A stretch of 64,000 nucleotides of DNA from Thalassobacillus devorans (GCF_900176565.1 NZ_FXEH01000006.1:558001-622000), one strand, 5' to 3'. Shown: positions 25,327-34,689, counted from the stretch's first letter. Notes: a model not told the origin generated them from the letters alone. Numbers and translations are program-made.

Positions 25327-26976
25327 TTGGACAACAGCAAAAATAACCATGAGTCTGACGATAAAAACATGGAGCGGGAGACGTTAACGACGCGGCAGGG
25401 ACGCCCTGTGACGGATAATCAAAACATCCGTACGATTGGGAATCGCGGCCCGGCCACACTTGAGAACTACCATTTTATCGAAAAGATTTCCCATTTTGAC
25501 CGGGAAGAGGTGCCGGAGCGAATTGTGCACGCACGGGGTTCTGGTGCATTCGGATATTTTGAGACGTATGGGAAAGTCGGAGATGAGCCGGTAGAGAAAT
25601 ATACGCGTGCGAAAGTATTTTCAGGTGCCGGTAAGAAAACACCGCTCATGGTTCGTTTTTCTACAGTAGCAGGAGCGAAGGATGCTCCGGAAACGGATCG
25701 GGACCCTAGAGGGTTTGCAGTGAAAATGTATACCGAAGACGGCAACTGGGACCTGGTCGGAAACAATTTGAAGATCTTCTTTATCCGTGATGCAATGAAG
25801 TTTCCAGATATGATTCATGCCTTTAAAGCGGACCCGGCATCAAATATCAAAAGTCCGGAGCGGATGTTCGACTTCGTTTCCCGGACGCCTGAAGCTACTC
25901 ATATGATTACGTTTTTATTTTCGCCATGGGGGATACCTGCTACTTATCGCCATATGCAGGGCTCCGGGGTGAATACGTATAAATGGGTGAATGACAAAGG
26001 CGAGGCTGTGCTGGTGAAGTATCACTGGGAGCCGAAACAGGGAATCCGTAACTTGACACAGGAAGAGGCAGACATGATTCAGGCCAAAAACGTCAGTCAT
26101 GCGACCCAGGATTTATATGAAGCGATTGAGCGCGGGGAATATCCGGAATGGGAGTTGTTTGTCCAGATCATGGAGGATGATTATCATCCGGAATTGGATT
26201 TCGATCCGCTGGATGATACGAAGCTTTGGCCCGAGGACAAATTCCCGTGGCACCCGGTCGGCAGGATGGTGCTGGACCGTAATCCGGAGGACTTCCATGC
26301 GGAGATTGAACAGGCGGCATTCGGTACCGGGGTTCTCGTTGATGGAATGGATTTTTCCGATGATAAGATGCTCCAGGGGCGTACCTTCTCGTACTCTGAT
26401 ACGCAGCGCTATCGTATCGGTGCGAATTATTTGAAACTGCCGGTCAATGCTCCGAAAACAGGTGTTCGGACCAATCAGCAGCGCGGTCAAATGGATACCC
26501 GTGACCCGAGAGAGTCCGGAGACAATCCGCATATCAACTATGAACCTTCCATGGTCGGTGGTTTTAAGGAAGCAGACGGTTCGAAAACGCCGTCTCACGA
26601 GCCTACGTACCATGCGGCAGCGATGAGTGAGCCAATTGACCGGCCGAATAACTATGGTCAGGCTGGTCACACATACCGCAGCTTTGAAGATTGGGAGCGC
26701 GAGGAATTAATCAAAAACCTTTCGAATGCCCTCGCGATTTGCGACCAAAGAATTCGCGATGCGATGATCGATCACTTTACCCAAGCCGATGAAGACTATG
26801 GCAGCCGTGTGAAGGAAGGAATCGAAGCAAAAATGAAAGAAATGCAGGAGATGCAGGAAGAGCATAAAGTTCCGGGCCGCAAGTCTGGTGAATCTAAGTA
26901 CGGTCGTGGATCTACCGCGCAGCACCAGGCAGTAGAACAAGCGGTGGAGACAAGTCACGAGGCTGATCCTTATTAA
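25327..26976 (+). CDS. Heme catalase (KatX/KatA-like)
   Basis: 549 residues of a monofunctional heme catalase that breaks down hydrogen peroxide. The distal His is in [12 protein letters not shown], the Asn in [15 protein letters not shown], and the proximal Tyr in [14 protein letters not shown]. The C-terminal extension after residue 480, rich in Glu, Lys and Met, brings the length close to the spore catalase KatX of B. subtilis (about 547) rather than KatA (483). TTG at 25327 follows GGAGG nine bases upstream. A strong terminator follows. No PerR box was recognised upstream. Confidence 0.92.
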   Translation: MDNSKNNHESDDKNMERETLTTRQGRPVTDNQNIRTIGNRGPATLENYHFIEKISHFDREEVPERIVHARGSGAFGYFETYGKVGDEPVEKYTRAKVFSGAGKKTPLMVRFSTVAGAKDAPETDRDPRGFAVKMYTEDGNWDLVGNNLKIFFIRDAMKFPDMIHAFKADPASNIKSPERMFDFVSRTPEATHMITFLFSPWGIPATYRHMQGSGVNTYKWVNDKGEAVLVKYHWEPKQGIRNLTQEEADMIQAKNVSHATQDLYEAIERGEYPEWELFVQIMEDDYHPELDFDPLDDTKLWPEDKFPWHPVGRMVLDRNPEDFHAEIEQAAFGTGVLVDGMDFSDDKMLQGRTFSYSDTQRYRIGANYLKLPVNAPKTGVRTNQQRGQMDTRDPRESGDNPHINYEPSMVGGFKEADGSKTPSHEPTYHAAAMSEPIDRPNNYGQAGHTYRSFEDWEREELIKNLSNALAICDQRIRDAMIDHFTQADEDYGSRVKEGIEAKMKEMQEMQEEHKVPGRKSGESKYGRGSTAQHQAVEQAVETSHEADPY

Positions 26977-26986
26977 CCCGTGAGGG

Positions 26987-27022
26987 CTGTCTGTCAGAGT
27001 GATCTGATGGACAGTTTTTTTT
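26987..27022 (+). terminator. Terminator of catalase
   Basis: CTGTCTGTCAGA, loop GTGA, TCTGATGGACAG and eight T. Confidence 0.9.
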
Positions 27023-27031
27023 ATGAATATA

Positions 27032-27052
27032 TTATTGCAAATGCAACAATAA
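27032..27052. promoter_or_regulatory. Predicted MarR operator 1
   Basis: TTATTGCAAATGCAACAATAA contains the palindrome TTGCA-AA-TGCAA and outer TTATTG/CAATAA arms. It lies 60 bases before the marR start. Confidence 0.6.
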
Positions 27053-27075
27053 TGAGGTAGACTGTACATAATATT

Positions 27076-27093
27076 TTATTGCATTTACAACAA
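27076..27093. promoter_or_regulatory. Predicted MarR operator 2
   Basis: TTATTGCATTTACAACAA is the inverse version of operator 1 with one mismatch (TTGCATTTACAA). It is 20 bases before the marR start codon, where bound protein would block transcription. Confidence 0.6.
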
Positions 27094-27112
27094 AAGTGGT
27101 GAGGAGTTTATT

Positions 27113-27565
27113 ATGACGGAAATTTTGCGGGAAATTGGCATGATTGCACGGGCGTTGGATTCGATCAGTAATATCGAATTTAAAGAATATGATCTGACGA
27201 AAGGACAGTATTTGTATCTGGTGCGAATCGTTGAAAATCCGGGAATCATTCAGGAGAAGTTAGCCGAGATGATCAAAGTGGATCGCACGACAGCAGCTCG
27301 TGCCATTAAAAACCTGGAGGCGAATGGTTTTATTGAGAAGAAGGAAGATCCGGATAATAAAAAAATCAGGAAAATCTATCCGACCGAGAAAGGTGAACAC
27401 GTTTCGCTTTTTATCAAACGGGAGAATGACTATTCCAATAGTGTAGCGTTAGCGGGTTTTTCCGAAACAGAAGCGGAAACCATCCACCAGCTGCTGCAAC
27501 GAGTGAGAAAGAATATTGAGAAAGACTGGGAATTTGTGAAAAAGGGAAACAGGAGAAACTATTAA
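27113..27565 (+). CDS. MarR-family regulator
   Basis: 150 residues with the MarR winged helix: LTKGQYLYLVRIVENPGI (helix 2), LAEMIKVDRTTAARAIKNLE (recognition helix) and the beta wing KKEDPDNKKIRKIYPTEKG with its conserved Asp and Arg. Dimer helices occupy the ends. GTGAGGAG precedes ATG. Two TTGCATTTGCAA-like boxes lie upstream, implying self-repression. It leads the paiA-paiB genes 24 bp downstream and probably controls them together. Confidence 0.9.
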   Translation: MTEILREIGMIARALDSISNIEFKEYDLTKGQYLYLVRIVENPGIIQEKLAEMIKVDRTTAARAIKNLEANGFIEKKEDPDNKKIRKIYPTEKGEHVSLFIKRENDYSNSVALAGFSETEAETIHQLLQRVRKNIEKDWEFVKKGNRRNY

Positions 27566-27571
27566 TGATAG

Positions 27572-28105
<534 letters not shown>

Positions 28106-28120
28106 TGAAAGGTGGATTTT

Positions 28121-28738
28121 ATGTACATACCAAAGCATTATGAAATCACAGATTTTGAAGAAATAAGGGATTTTATAGAGAAGCACTCCTTTGCAACCCT
28201 TGTAACGACCCATGAAGGTAAACCGCTGGCGACGCATTTGCCTTTGGAGCTGGTTAAACGTGGAGATGATTATTACTTGACCGGCCATTTGGCTTACCGC
28301 AACCCCCAATGGCAAACGTTCGGTGATGCCCCTGTTCTGGTTATGTTTCAGGGACCGCATGCTTACATATCATCTTCGTGGTACCAGACAGAAGACGTGC
28401 CGACATGGAACTACCAGGCTGTTCATGTGTATGGAACTGCTACGATTATGGAAGAGCAGGAACTAAAAGACGACCTTAGCCGCCTTTTACAAAATTATGA
28501 GAGCCACCGCAAAAATCCTATTTTATGGGAAAAACTTTCCCCGCAGGCTAAAAAACAAATTAAAGGTATCGTGGGGTTCAAAGTGAAAGTGGAAGACGTT
28601 CAAGCTGCTTATAAATTGAGTCAAACTCGCCCGGAAGTGGACTATGAAAATATCGTGGAACAATTGAGTCAGGCAGATGACTTAAACTCTCAACAATTGG
28701 CAGAAGCAATGAAAGCGAATAGGCAGAAAGGCGATTAA
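28121..28738 (+). CDS. paiB: FMN-binding split-barrel regulator PaiB
   Basis: 205 residues with the PaiB features: MYIPKHYEITDFEEI at the start, the flavin split barrel (FATLVTTHEGKPLATHLPL), and GPHAYISSSWY followed by VPTWNYQAVHVYG. PaiB acts with PaiA and represses sporulation and degradative enzyme genes in B. subtilis; binding of FMN is the family property. AAAGGTGG precedes the ATG. Last gene of the marR-paiA-paiB unit, followed by a terminator. Confidence 0.93.
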   Translation: MYIPKHYEITDFEEIRDFIEKHSFATLVTTHEGKPLATHLPLELVKRGDDYYLTGHLAYRNPQWQTFGDAPVLVMFQGPHAYISSSWYQTEDVPTWNYQAVHVYGTATIMEEQELKDDLSRLLQNYESHRKNPILWEKLSPQAKKQIKGIVGFKVKVEDVQAAYKLSQTRPEVDYENIVEQLSQADDLNSQQLAEAMKANRQKGD

Positions 28739-28770
28739 CGCGGCTGCTTTGTAGAACGCTGTCTATAAAA

Positions 28771-28804
28771 CTGGTCTGGATTTCTTCCAGGCCAGCTTTT
28801 TTTG
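28771..28804 (+). terminator. Terminator of the paiAB operon
   Basis: CTGGTCTGG, loop ATTTCTT, CCAGGCCAG and seven T. Confidence 0.88.
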
Positions 28805-28890
28805 CTGGATGGAATAGAAACTTTCATTCATTATGTTATGATGTTTTTAGTATATATTGGAAGATGATCATCAGTTATTGGGGGGATTGG

Positions 28891-29391
28891 GTGGAAATAA
28901 CGGAATGGGATATCCAGGAAGTAAAACGTTTAAAAAAGAGACGATTAGTCTATCACAATCTCTTCATGCTATTAATTTTGGTTCTTTCTGTCTTTTATGT
29001 AGAGAACGGAGGGTCGATCCCCGTCCTGTTTGGAATCTATTGCGTTCTTATTTGGATCATTACAGTGAAAATGTTGTATACCCTGATGACGGGAAAGGAA
29101 ATTGGTTCAAAGGCAAGCAGACGTGTCCATGATTTTGATCGAGATTATCAGGGAGAAAAGCGCTGGAAGAGAAGAAATATGGCAGAGACCATTTTTGTCT
29201 CAGCATTAAGTGTTGGTGTTACTTTTTTTGTATTGGTAGTGGATCTTACTACTGCAAGGGTAGACTTTCCGCTCGATGCTATCCCATTTATCGGGGCCTG
29301 GATAGGCTCTAATGTGGGGGAAATGGTCAGAATTAAAAAGTTAAAGGGACAAGAGGTGCCCGTAGGAGATAACTACCATCACGGAACTTAA
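28891..29391 (+). CDS. Membrane protein of unknown function, 166 aa
   Basis: The N-terminal 20 residues are charged and cytosolic (EITEWDIQEVKRLKKRR); two membrane segments follow (LFMLLILVLSVFYV and ILFGIYCVLIWIITV region), then a basic loop (RDYQGEKRWKRRN), then one or two more (TIFVSALSVGVTFFVLVV). GTG at 28891 has GGGGGGATT upstream and is preferred over an ATG nine codons earlier. No family recognised. Upstream there is a TTATGTTATGATG promoter-like sequence also found in front of the acetyltransferase at 50560. Confidence 0.7.
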   Translation: MEITEWDIQEVKRLKKRRLVYHNLFMLLILVLSVFYVENGGSIPVLFGIYCVLIWIITVKMLYTLMTGKEIGSKASRRVHDFDRDYQGEKRWKRRNMAETIFVSALSVGVTFFVLVVDLTTARVDFPLDAIPFIGAWIGSNVGEMVRIKKLKGQEVPVGDNYHHGT

Positions 29392-29445
29392 TCGTAAGAG
29401 ACCTGTGTTGGAAATCCAAACTAACGGAAGCAGGGGGATGGGAGT

Positions 29446-29706
29446 ATGACAGATGAAAGTGAAAAGCATCCGATACTAGATGATCCTTACGCAAAAACTC
29501 CTGATTTTACTTGGTTCGACGGTTTATTCTTCTTGCTCGTACTCTTCGCGCCTATTCATTCCGGGATTGGTATTTTACTTGCAGCTTCCCTCACATTCTA
29601 CGTCCGGGCTGGCTATTATTTGTTACGTAAGGAGTCGATGAAGCGGGTAGGAATAGAGTTTATCGGTGCGACGATGTTTCTTATCGCCTGGCTATTACTA
29701 GACTGA
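29446..29706 (+). CDS. Small membrane protein, 86 aa
   Basis: 86 residues: an acidic N-terminus (TDESEKHPILDDPYAKTPD), two membrane helices around 25-57 and a third near the end (IGATMFLIAWLLL). Purine-rich AGGGGGATGGGAG precedes the ATG. It follows the 166-aa membrane gene by 54 bp and may be cotranscribed. Function unknown. Confidence 0.65.
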   Translation: MTDESEKHPILDDPYAKTPDFTWFDGLFFLLVLFAPIHSGIGILLAASLTFYVRAGYYLLRKESMKRVGIEFIGATMFLIAWLLLD

Positions 29707-30008
29707 ATAACTGTCAGTATGCTGATAAAATACATATAGCCTTATTTATAAATTATTGTCATACCCCCACACAATAGAAATATAGAATGTATATGACTGC
29801 TGTCATAAGTCATCAACTAAGGCGCAACTATAACCAGGGATTGTGCCTTTTTTAATAGATTTTTTAATAAAAGAGTTTTGCGCAATCGAGAAGAAATATT
29901 TATCATGCCTAAGTGATACAATCTAAAAAATCGGATTGGACAGAAGCTCAATAAGAAGGGTATACATGGACCTTTCATTGAATAAAAGAGTGAAAGGAGT
30001 AATGACAG
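29707..30008. other. Intergenic region with terminator at 29819-29853
   Basis: AAGGCGCAA and TTGTGCCTT form a nine-pair stem followed by TTTTTT at 29819-29853, a terminator for the small membrane gene. Further on, GCAATCGAGAAGAAAT at about 29883 also occurs at about 5077 upstream of DUF899. Nothing else was identified. Confidence 0.65.
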
Positions 30009-30515
30009 ATGGGAAAGCGTAAGAACTTAGCACCACTAGAAGAAATGTCAAAGGATTCTTTAGATATATCTGAAGAATCTAGTTCAGAACGTGAAATAGT
30101 CACGACACGTCTCTTTCATGCAAATAAGGAACAGGTATACGAAGCATTTCGTAATCCGGAGTACCTGTCGCAATGGTGGGGGCCGAAGGGATTTACCAAC
30201 ACGTTCCATGAATTTGATTGGAGCGACAATGGTCTATGGCGTTTCACGATGCATGGCCCAGATGGAAAAGAATACGAGAATAAAAGTGTCTTTGTTGAGT
30301 TAGAGAAGTCAGAGCGAATTGTACTCCGTCATCTTGAACCAAATCACGAATTTTTATTGACGATCACCTTCACCGAGCAGGAAGACAAGACGTTGCTTAC
30401 CTGGCACATGCTGTTCGAATCAACTGCTGAATGCAAAAAGGTGAGTAGATTCGTTCCTGAGGCTAACGAACAGAACCTGGATCGTCTTGAGGCACAGCTA
30501 GTAACGATAGTTTGA
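30009..30515 (+). CDS. SRPBCC/AHSA1-like protein
   Basis: 168 residues of the START-like SRPBCC fold, AHSA1 branch: VTTRLFHANKEQVYEAFRNPEYLSQWWGPKGF is the typical N-terminal part (with AFxxPExLxxWWGP), followed by GLWRFTMHGPDGKEYENK and the C-terminal helix. These proteins bind hydrophobic ligands or act as stress-linked chaperone relatives; the ligand is unknown. The first 28 residues are an acidic, Ser-rich extension. AAAGGAG sets the start. The normal SRPBCC tail WxxxLxRLxxxL is reduced to NLDRLEAQL. Confidence 0.85.
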   Translation: MGKRKNLAPLEEMSKDSLDISEESSSEREIVTTRLFHANKEQVYEAFRNPEYLSQWWGPKGFTNTFHEFDWSDNGLWRFTMHGPDGKEYENKSVFVELEKSERIVLRHLEPNHEFLLTITFTEQEDKTLLTWHMLFESTAECKKVSRFVPEANEQNLDRLEAQLVTIV

Positions 30516-30544
30516 CAGAAAAGGATTAAGGTAGTGAACCCATT

Positions 30545-30587
30545 AAAATAACGTTTACGTAGATGTCTACGTAAACGTTTATTTTAT
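30545..30587. terminator. Near-perfect palindrome, terminator or operator
   Basis: AACGTTTACGTAGA and TCTACGTAAACGTT flank a two-base centre, with A-rich and T-rich ends. It follows the SRPBCC gene and is probably a bidirectional terminator; the tight two-base centre would also suit a dimeric repressor. Confidence 0.6.
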
Positions 30588-30841
30588 GTGCTGCTTGTGT
30601 ACAGTTGTATTTTTTTCAATTGTAGGGAGAAGATGTCGCATTGACCGTACTGTTTAAAGAAATTGTTACAATTCATGTTAAAGGTGTAAATTTTGAATAA
30701 GGATTCTTTAAAATTTCAGAAGTAAAGAATATGGGCGGCACAATCTAGATAAATTTTACACAAGAATAATGATTCCTAAATATGTCGTTTACCTTCATTG
30801 TGTATATTGAAAGTGACATCAATGATAAAAGGGGTGGCAAG
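30588..30841. other. Intergenic region, nothing recognised
   Basis: AT-rich space between the palindrome and the EEP-like gene. It should hold that gene's promoter. No repeat or hairpin stood out. Confidence 0.5.
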
Positions 30842-31618
30842 ATGAAAAAGCTGTTGCTTGTATTGCTTACTGTCCTGTTTTTTATCTATTTTCCTGATTT
30901 TAAAAGCGAACCACATGAAAAAGAGAAAAGTGTACCTGAACCTGCGCCGGTCGATGTCAAGGTGATGAGTTATGATTTTTCTAATGCAGAAAAAGAAGGA
31001 GTCAGGGATGTGGAACGGATGGCGGAAGAAATAGAGGAAGCAGGGGCGGATGTCATCCGTGTCAGGAAGCTGGAATCCTCTGAGCCTACTGATTTCCAGC
31101 GCCAGACCACAATGCTCGCGGAGCGGCTGGGTATGTCCTATATCAGTAGAGAACAGCTTGCTTCCCAAACAGCAACGGGTGATAGTGACAGCGGTCGAAA
31201 CGATACAGCCATATTAAGCAAGCACCCAATTATCGATGCCGTTAATCACACCGCTCCACATACGGATAACAGTACCATGAAGGATGATCTGATTGAAGCA
31301 ATTATTAATGTCAATGGCATACAGGTCCGCCTTTTCGACACCCAACAAACAAAAAATCAGACACAGCAAATGAATGAAATCAAAAAATTTGCGGCCGATT
31401 CCGAAGGTCCGAGCATTGTCATGGGGGATTTGGACCAGTCTGGCTACGGTTCCGAAAATGAATTGGCAGGGAATGATCTTGCGAATGTTAAGGAAATGGA
31501 AACCTACACGTATTCCTTATCTGATCCGGAGAATAGAATGGATTACTTTTTTACTGACAGAAACAGAGGAGAATCCTTCTCGTCCGGTAACCTCCTGCTT
31601 ACCTCGACTTTGGATTGA
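30842..31618 (+). CDS. Secreted endonuclease/exonuclease/phosphatase-fold protein, probably inactive
   Basis: 258 residues with an N-terminal signal or anchor (KKLLLVLLTVLFFIYF). The order of blocks follows the EEP (DNase I-like) fold: DVKVMSYDFSNA at the start, DVIRVRKLES where active members have DVIGLQE, RNDTAILSKHPI, IVMGDLDQSG in place of GDFN, and RMDYFF near the end. The catalytic Glu is replaced by Lys, the Asn of GDFN by Asp, and the final SDH is absent. It is therefore likely a binding protein or decayed enzyme. AAGGGGTGG precedes ATG at 30842. Confidence 0.65.
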   Translation: MKKLLLVLLTVLFFIYFPDFKSEPHEKEKSVPEPAPVDVKVMSYDFSNAEKEGVRDVERMAEEIEEAGADVIRVRKLESSEPTDFQRQTTMLAERLGMSYISREQLASQTATGDSDSGRNDTAILSKHPIIDAVNHTAPHTDNSTMKDDLIEAIINVNGIQVRLFDTQQTKNQTQQMNEIKKFAADSEGPSIVMGDLDQSGYGSENELAGNDLANVKEMETYTYSLSDPENRMDYFFTDRNRGESFSSGNLLLTSTLD

Positions 31619-31642
31619 AAACAGTGGAATAATAAATCAGAG

Positions 31643-31668
31643 ACTCTTCGAAAGCGGAGAGTTTTTTT
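31643..31668 (+). terminator. Terminator after the EEP-like gene
   Basis: ACTCTTCG, AAAG loop, CGGAGAGT and seven T. Confidence 0.8.
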
Positions 31669-31873
31669 AATTTGGACAAACTGCGGGATGATATATTTAA
31701 GGAGATTACATCTCTTAACATGATTATAGTTTATTCATGTTAAAACACTGCAGGAGAGTTAGAACTCTTTATAGAATGTCTTTACAGGTGTGAAAAGTGG
31801 ACATGTAAAATCATTCCCCATTGAAGTATATTCAAGTAAAGAAGAAAATTCGGAAAGTGAGGCGGACGTATAT

Positions 31874-32449
31874 ATGAATCCGAAGGTTGATGAATTGCTT
31901 CGTCATACTGAAAAATGGCAAGAAGAATTCGAGCAGATGAGGGAAATCGCTCTTGAATGTGGACTGACCGAAGAAGTGAAGTGGAGGAATCCCTGCTATA
32001 CGCTAGAGGGCAAGAATATCGTGTTAATTCATGGTTTTAAGGAGTACTGTGCGTTTCTGTTTTTTAAAGGTGCCTTATTAAAGGACAAGCATGGGATACT
32101 AATCCAACAGACGGAGAATGTCCAGGCTGGTCGGCAAATTCGTTTTACCAACGTCAAGGAAATCGTTGAATTGGAAGCCGTTTTGAAACAATATATATTG
32201 GAAGCGATGGAAGTGGAGAAAGCCGGTTTGGAAGTGAAAGTGGATAAGACGATGGATATTCCAGACGAGCTTCAGCAGAAATTCGAGGAAAACGCTGCAT
32301 TGAAGTCTGCTTTTGAAGGTTTGACACCGGGACGGCAACGCGCTTATATTCTTTATTTTTCCAAAGCTAAAAAGTCTGAGACGCGCACGTCACGAATTGA
32401 AAAATACACCCCGCATATTTTGGCTGGAAAAGGTTTGAATGATAAGTAG
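31874..32449 (+). CDS. YdeI/OmpD-associated (DUF1801-type) protein
   Basis: 191 residues similar to B. subtilis YdeI: VKWRNPCYTLEGKNIVLIHGFKEYCAFLFFKGALL is the DUF1801 core, then a C-terminal Bacteriocin-protection/OmdA-like part (AFEGLTPGRQRAYILYFSKAKKSETRTSRIEKYTPHILAGKG). The core resembles iron-chaperone-like folds; the function is not known. ATG at 31874 has GAGGCGG upstream; a GTG 28 codons earlier is possible but that stretch is weakly protein-like. The stop codon borders a 52-bp repeat array. Confidence 0.82.
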   Translation: MNPKVDELLRHTEKWQEEFEQMREIALECGLTEEVKWRNPCYTLEGKNIVLIHGFKEYCAFLFFKGALLKDKHGILIQQTENVQAGRQIRFTNVKEIVELEAVLKQYILEAMEVEKAGLEVKVDKTMDIPDELQQKFEENAALKSAFEGLTPGRQRAYILYFSKAKKSETRTSRIEKYTPHILAGKGLNDK

Positions 32450-32645
32450 GGGGACCGGCTATTGGTGATGACTATTAGCAGGGTGAGCTTTCGAGCGGGC
32501 GGTTCTTAAACAGGTTATAAAGACCACTTAGCAGCAGGGATGCGTGGCTGGCGGTCATGATAGAGTGGGTTAGGACCGCTGCGTAGCGGATGTGGATCTG
32601 GGACGATCTTTATAAGATCTCTAAAGACTGTGGAGAAGAGGGAAA
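32450..32645 (+). repeat. 52-bp-period dyad repeat array, locus 4 (4 units)
   Basis: Units begin at about 32449, 32501, 32553 and 32605, exactly in phase. The 32553 unit has arms GCGGTC and GACCGC. The array starts at the stop codon of the YdeI-like gene. A GGACA/TGTCC-rich stretch follows to about 32760. Confidence 0.75.
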
Positions 32646-32659
32646 ACATAGCTAACAGT

Positions 32660-32770
32660 CATTATGTGGACAGGATTAAGTGAAAAAAGCACTTCTCGTG
32701 TCCGGAAGTGGTATTCATGAGGACAACTTTAGGGAAAAAGGCTGTAATCCTGTCCGCAAAGGTGCTGACG
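32660..32770 (+). repeat. GGACA/TGTCC-rich intergenic stretch
   Basis: Contains TGGACAGGATTAAG, GTGTCCGGAAG, GAGGACAAC and CTGTCCGCAAAG at intervals of 30 to 40 bases. A related stretch is at 20873-20930 (TTCGGACAGGATGTGAG, TTGTCCGAAGAG, TTCGGACAAGAAG). It lies directly behind a 52-bp array in both places. Confidence 0.45.
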
Positions 32771-32847
32771 CCCCCAATAAAAAAGACCAACCCGAGGGGA
32801 GGCCACTGAAAAAGTCCTTTATAACCTAAAGGGTCTGTCAACGTTTG

Positions 32848-32999
32848 TTGTTGATTCTCACGAATCGCTTATCGGTGGATGCTTGCCGCGGGCACGGCCT
32901 CAGCTAACTTGGTCAAGAAAATCACTTGACCAAGTGGATCTTCGGCTCGCGCTGTTCCCGCAGGCGTCACCACAGAACGCTCATCGTGGAATCAACAGA
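32848..32999. repeat. Large imperfect palindrome inside the IS leader
   Basis: Outer arms GTTGATTCTCACGA and TCGTGGAATCAAC, inner perfect arms CTTGGTCAAG and CTTGACCAAG, and a GCGGG/CCCGC pair between them. About 150 bases that could fold as one long cruciform or structured RNA, placed ahead of the transposase gene. Confidence 0.65.
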
Positions 33000-33007
33000 G
33001 GTATAAC

Positions 33008-33058
33008 AAAAAAGAGTGATTTTCTTTGATTTATAAAAGAAAGTCACTCTTTTTTTCT
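33008..33058 (+). terminator. Terminator guarding the transposase gene
   Basis: AAAGAGTGATTTTCTT and AAGAAAGTCACTCTTT with a T run, placed just before the transposase promoter region. It would stop read-through from outside, a common protection against excess transposase. Confidence 0.75.
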
Positions 33059-33095
33059 TGTACAATGAAAGTAATACATAAAAGTGAGGGGTTCG

Positions 33096-34556
33096 ATGTT
33101 AGACTGTCAGTTATCCATGAATTTAAGCCAGTACGATGGGCTATACGATATGGTGGTCCCTAAGGACCATCTTCTTCGGGAAATCAATGAGCTTATAGAC
33201 TTTTCCTTTGTTTATGACGAACTGAAGGACAAATACTGTCATGACAATGGACGGAACGCTGTTCATCCCATTCGTATGTTCAAATACCTCCTTCTTAAAA
33301 CCATCTATACGTTGTCTGACGTGGATCTCGTGGAACGAGCTCAGGTTGACATGTCCTTCAAATACTTCCTCGAAATGGCTCCAGAAGATGACGTCATTGA
33401 TCCCAGTTTATTAGCTTACTTCCGTCGCAAACGTCTGAAAGACACAAACCTTTTAGATCTCCTGATTGGAAAAACCGTGGAGGTCGCTCTTGAAAAAGGT
33501 TTGATTCAATCGAAGTCTCTCATCCTTGATGCGACGCACACCAGGGCTCGATACAATCAAACATCTCCTCAAGAAGTATTGCGCAACCGTTCCAAAAACG
33601 TCCGTAAAATGATTTATTCAGTCGATGAATCGATGAAGAAAAAGTTTCCTGAAAAACCAACCGAAGATACGCTTGAAGCTGAGCTGGACTATTCGGAACG
33701 TCTTGTCGAAGTCATAGAAAAGGAACCAAAGCTCGTCTTTATACCCAAAATCAAAGAACCATTGAATTTACTTAAAGAGACGATTACAGATGACCAACTG
33801 GAAATGCAGGAATCCCAAGATCCTGATGCCCGTTTGGGGCATAAATCAGCTGACTCTGCTTTCTTTGGGTATAAGACGCATCTAGGCATGTCTCAGGAAC
33901 GCATCATTACGGCGGCCACAGTGACTACCGGAGAAAAAACGGACGGAAAGCAACTACCTGAGTTAGTGAAGAAAAGCCAGGAAGCTGGATTAGAAGTGAA
34001 GGAAGTCATTGGAGATACTGCTTATTCGGCAAAGGAAAATATCAACTATACGAAAGAAAAGGAAATTGAACTCATTTCCAAATTGAACCCTTCGGTTTCT
34101 CATGGATATCGTAAGAATGAAGAAGAGTTTGAATTTAATAAAGACGCTGGCTTGTACGTCTGTCCGGCTGGTCATATGGCTTTTCGAAAAGCCCGTCAGG
34201 GCAAAAAGGGTCAATCAACAAATCAGGTAGAAACCCACTATTTTGATGTCGAAAAGTGTAAACGCTGCCCCCTTCAGGAAGGGTGTTATAAACCTGGTGC
34301 CAAAACCAAAAGTTATTCAGTCAGCCTAAAATCAGAAGAACATATCGATCAACTCACCTTTCAAAACAGCGATACCTTTAAAGAAAGGGCGAAAGAACGA
34401 TATAAGATTGAAGCGAAAAATAGCGAATTGAAGCATAGACACGGATATGAGGTAGCCTCATCTTCGGGTCTCGAAGGCATGCGCATGCAAGGTGCGATGG
34501 CGATTTTCACAGCTAATGTGAAACGAATCGTTAAACTAATGAAGGAATTGAGGTAG
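33096..34556 (+). CDS. IS1182-family transposase
   Basis: 486 residues. The N-terminal domain (VPKDHLLREINELIDFSFVYDEL, HPIRMFKYLLLKTIY) and the DDE domain are both complete. Acidic triad: Asp in LILDATHTRA (about 145), Asp in VIGDTAYSA (about 306) and Glu in RYKIEAKNSELKHRHG (about 438). A Cys cluster between them (YVCPAGH, CKRCPLQEGC) is usual for the family. GAGGGG precedes the ATG at 33096. No frameshift, so the element may be active. Confidence 0.93.
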   Translation: MLDCQLSMNLSQYDGLYDMVVPKDHLLREINELIDFSFVYDELKDKYCHDNGRNAVHPIRMFKYLLLKTIYTLSDVDLVERAQVDMSFKYFLEMAPEDDVIDPSLLAYFRRKRLKDTNLLDLLIGKTVEVALEKGLIQSKSLILDATHTRARYNQTSPQEVLRNRSKNVRKMIYSVDESMKKKFPEKPTEDTLEAELDYSERLVEVIEKEPKLVFIPKIKEPLNLLKETITDDQLEMQESQDPDARLGHKSADSAFFGYKTHLGMSQERIITAATVTTGEKTDGKQLPELVKKSQEAGLEVKEVIGDTAYSAKENINYTKEKEIELISKLNPSVSHGYRKNEEEFEFNKDAGLYVCPAGHMAFRKARQGKKGQSTNQVETHYFDVEKCKRCPLQEGCYKPGAKTKSYSVSLKSEEHIDQLTFQNSDTFKERAKERYKIEAKNSELKHRHGYEVASSSGLEGMRMQGAMAIFTANVKRIVKLMKELR

Positions 34557-34575
34557 CAAACCTTTTGTAATTAAA

Positions 34576-34625
34576 CAAAAAGCGTTCTGTGTGGAATCTA
34601 ATTTCCACACAGAACGCTTTTTTAA
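34576..34625 (+). terminator. Transposase terminator
   Basis: AAAAAGCGTTCTGTGTGGA and TCCACACAGAACGCTTTTTT form a perfect stem of about 19 pairs. Confidence 0.88.
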
Positions 34626-34689
34626 ATTCCAATTTTCAAAGATCTTCAGTTCTTCAGTGGCCTCCCCGAGGGATTGGTCTTTTTTTACG

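Larger units (their letters stand above)
32798..34665 (+). mobile_element. IS1182-family insertion sequence, 1868 bp, apparently intact
   Basis: Ends are GGAGGCCACTGAA at the left and its inverse TTCAGTGGCCTCC at the right. Direct repeats CCGAGG (32792-32797 and 34666-34671) flank it as a 6-bp target duplication. One full-length transposase gene lies inside with its own terminator. The flanks joined together read GACCAACCCGAGGGATTGGTC, in essence a hairpin with A and T runs: the element sits in the loop of the terminator of brnQ copy 2. Confidence 0.88.
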
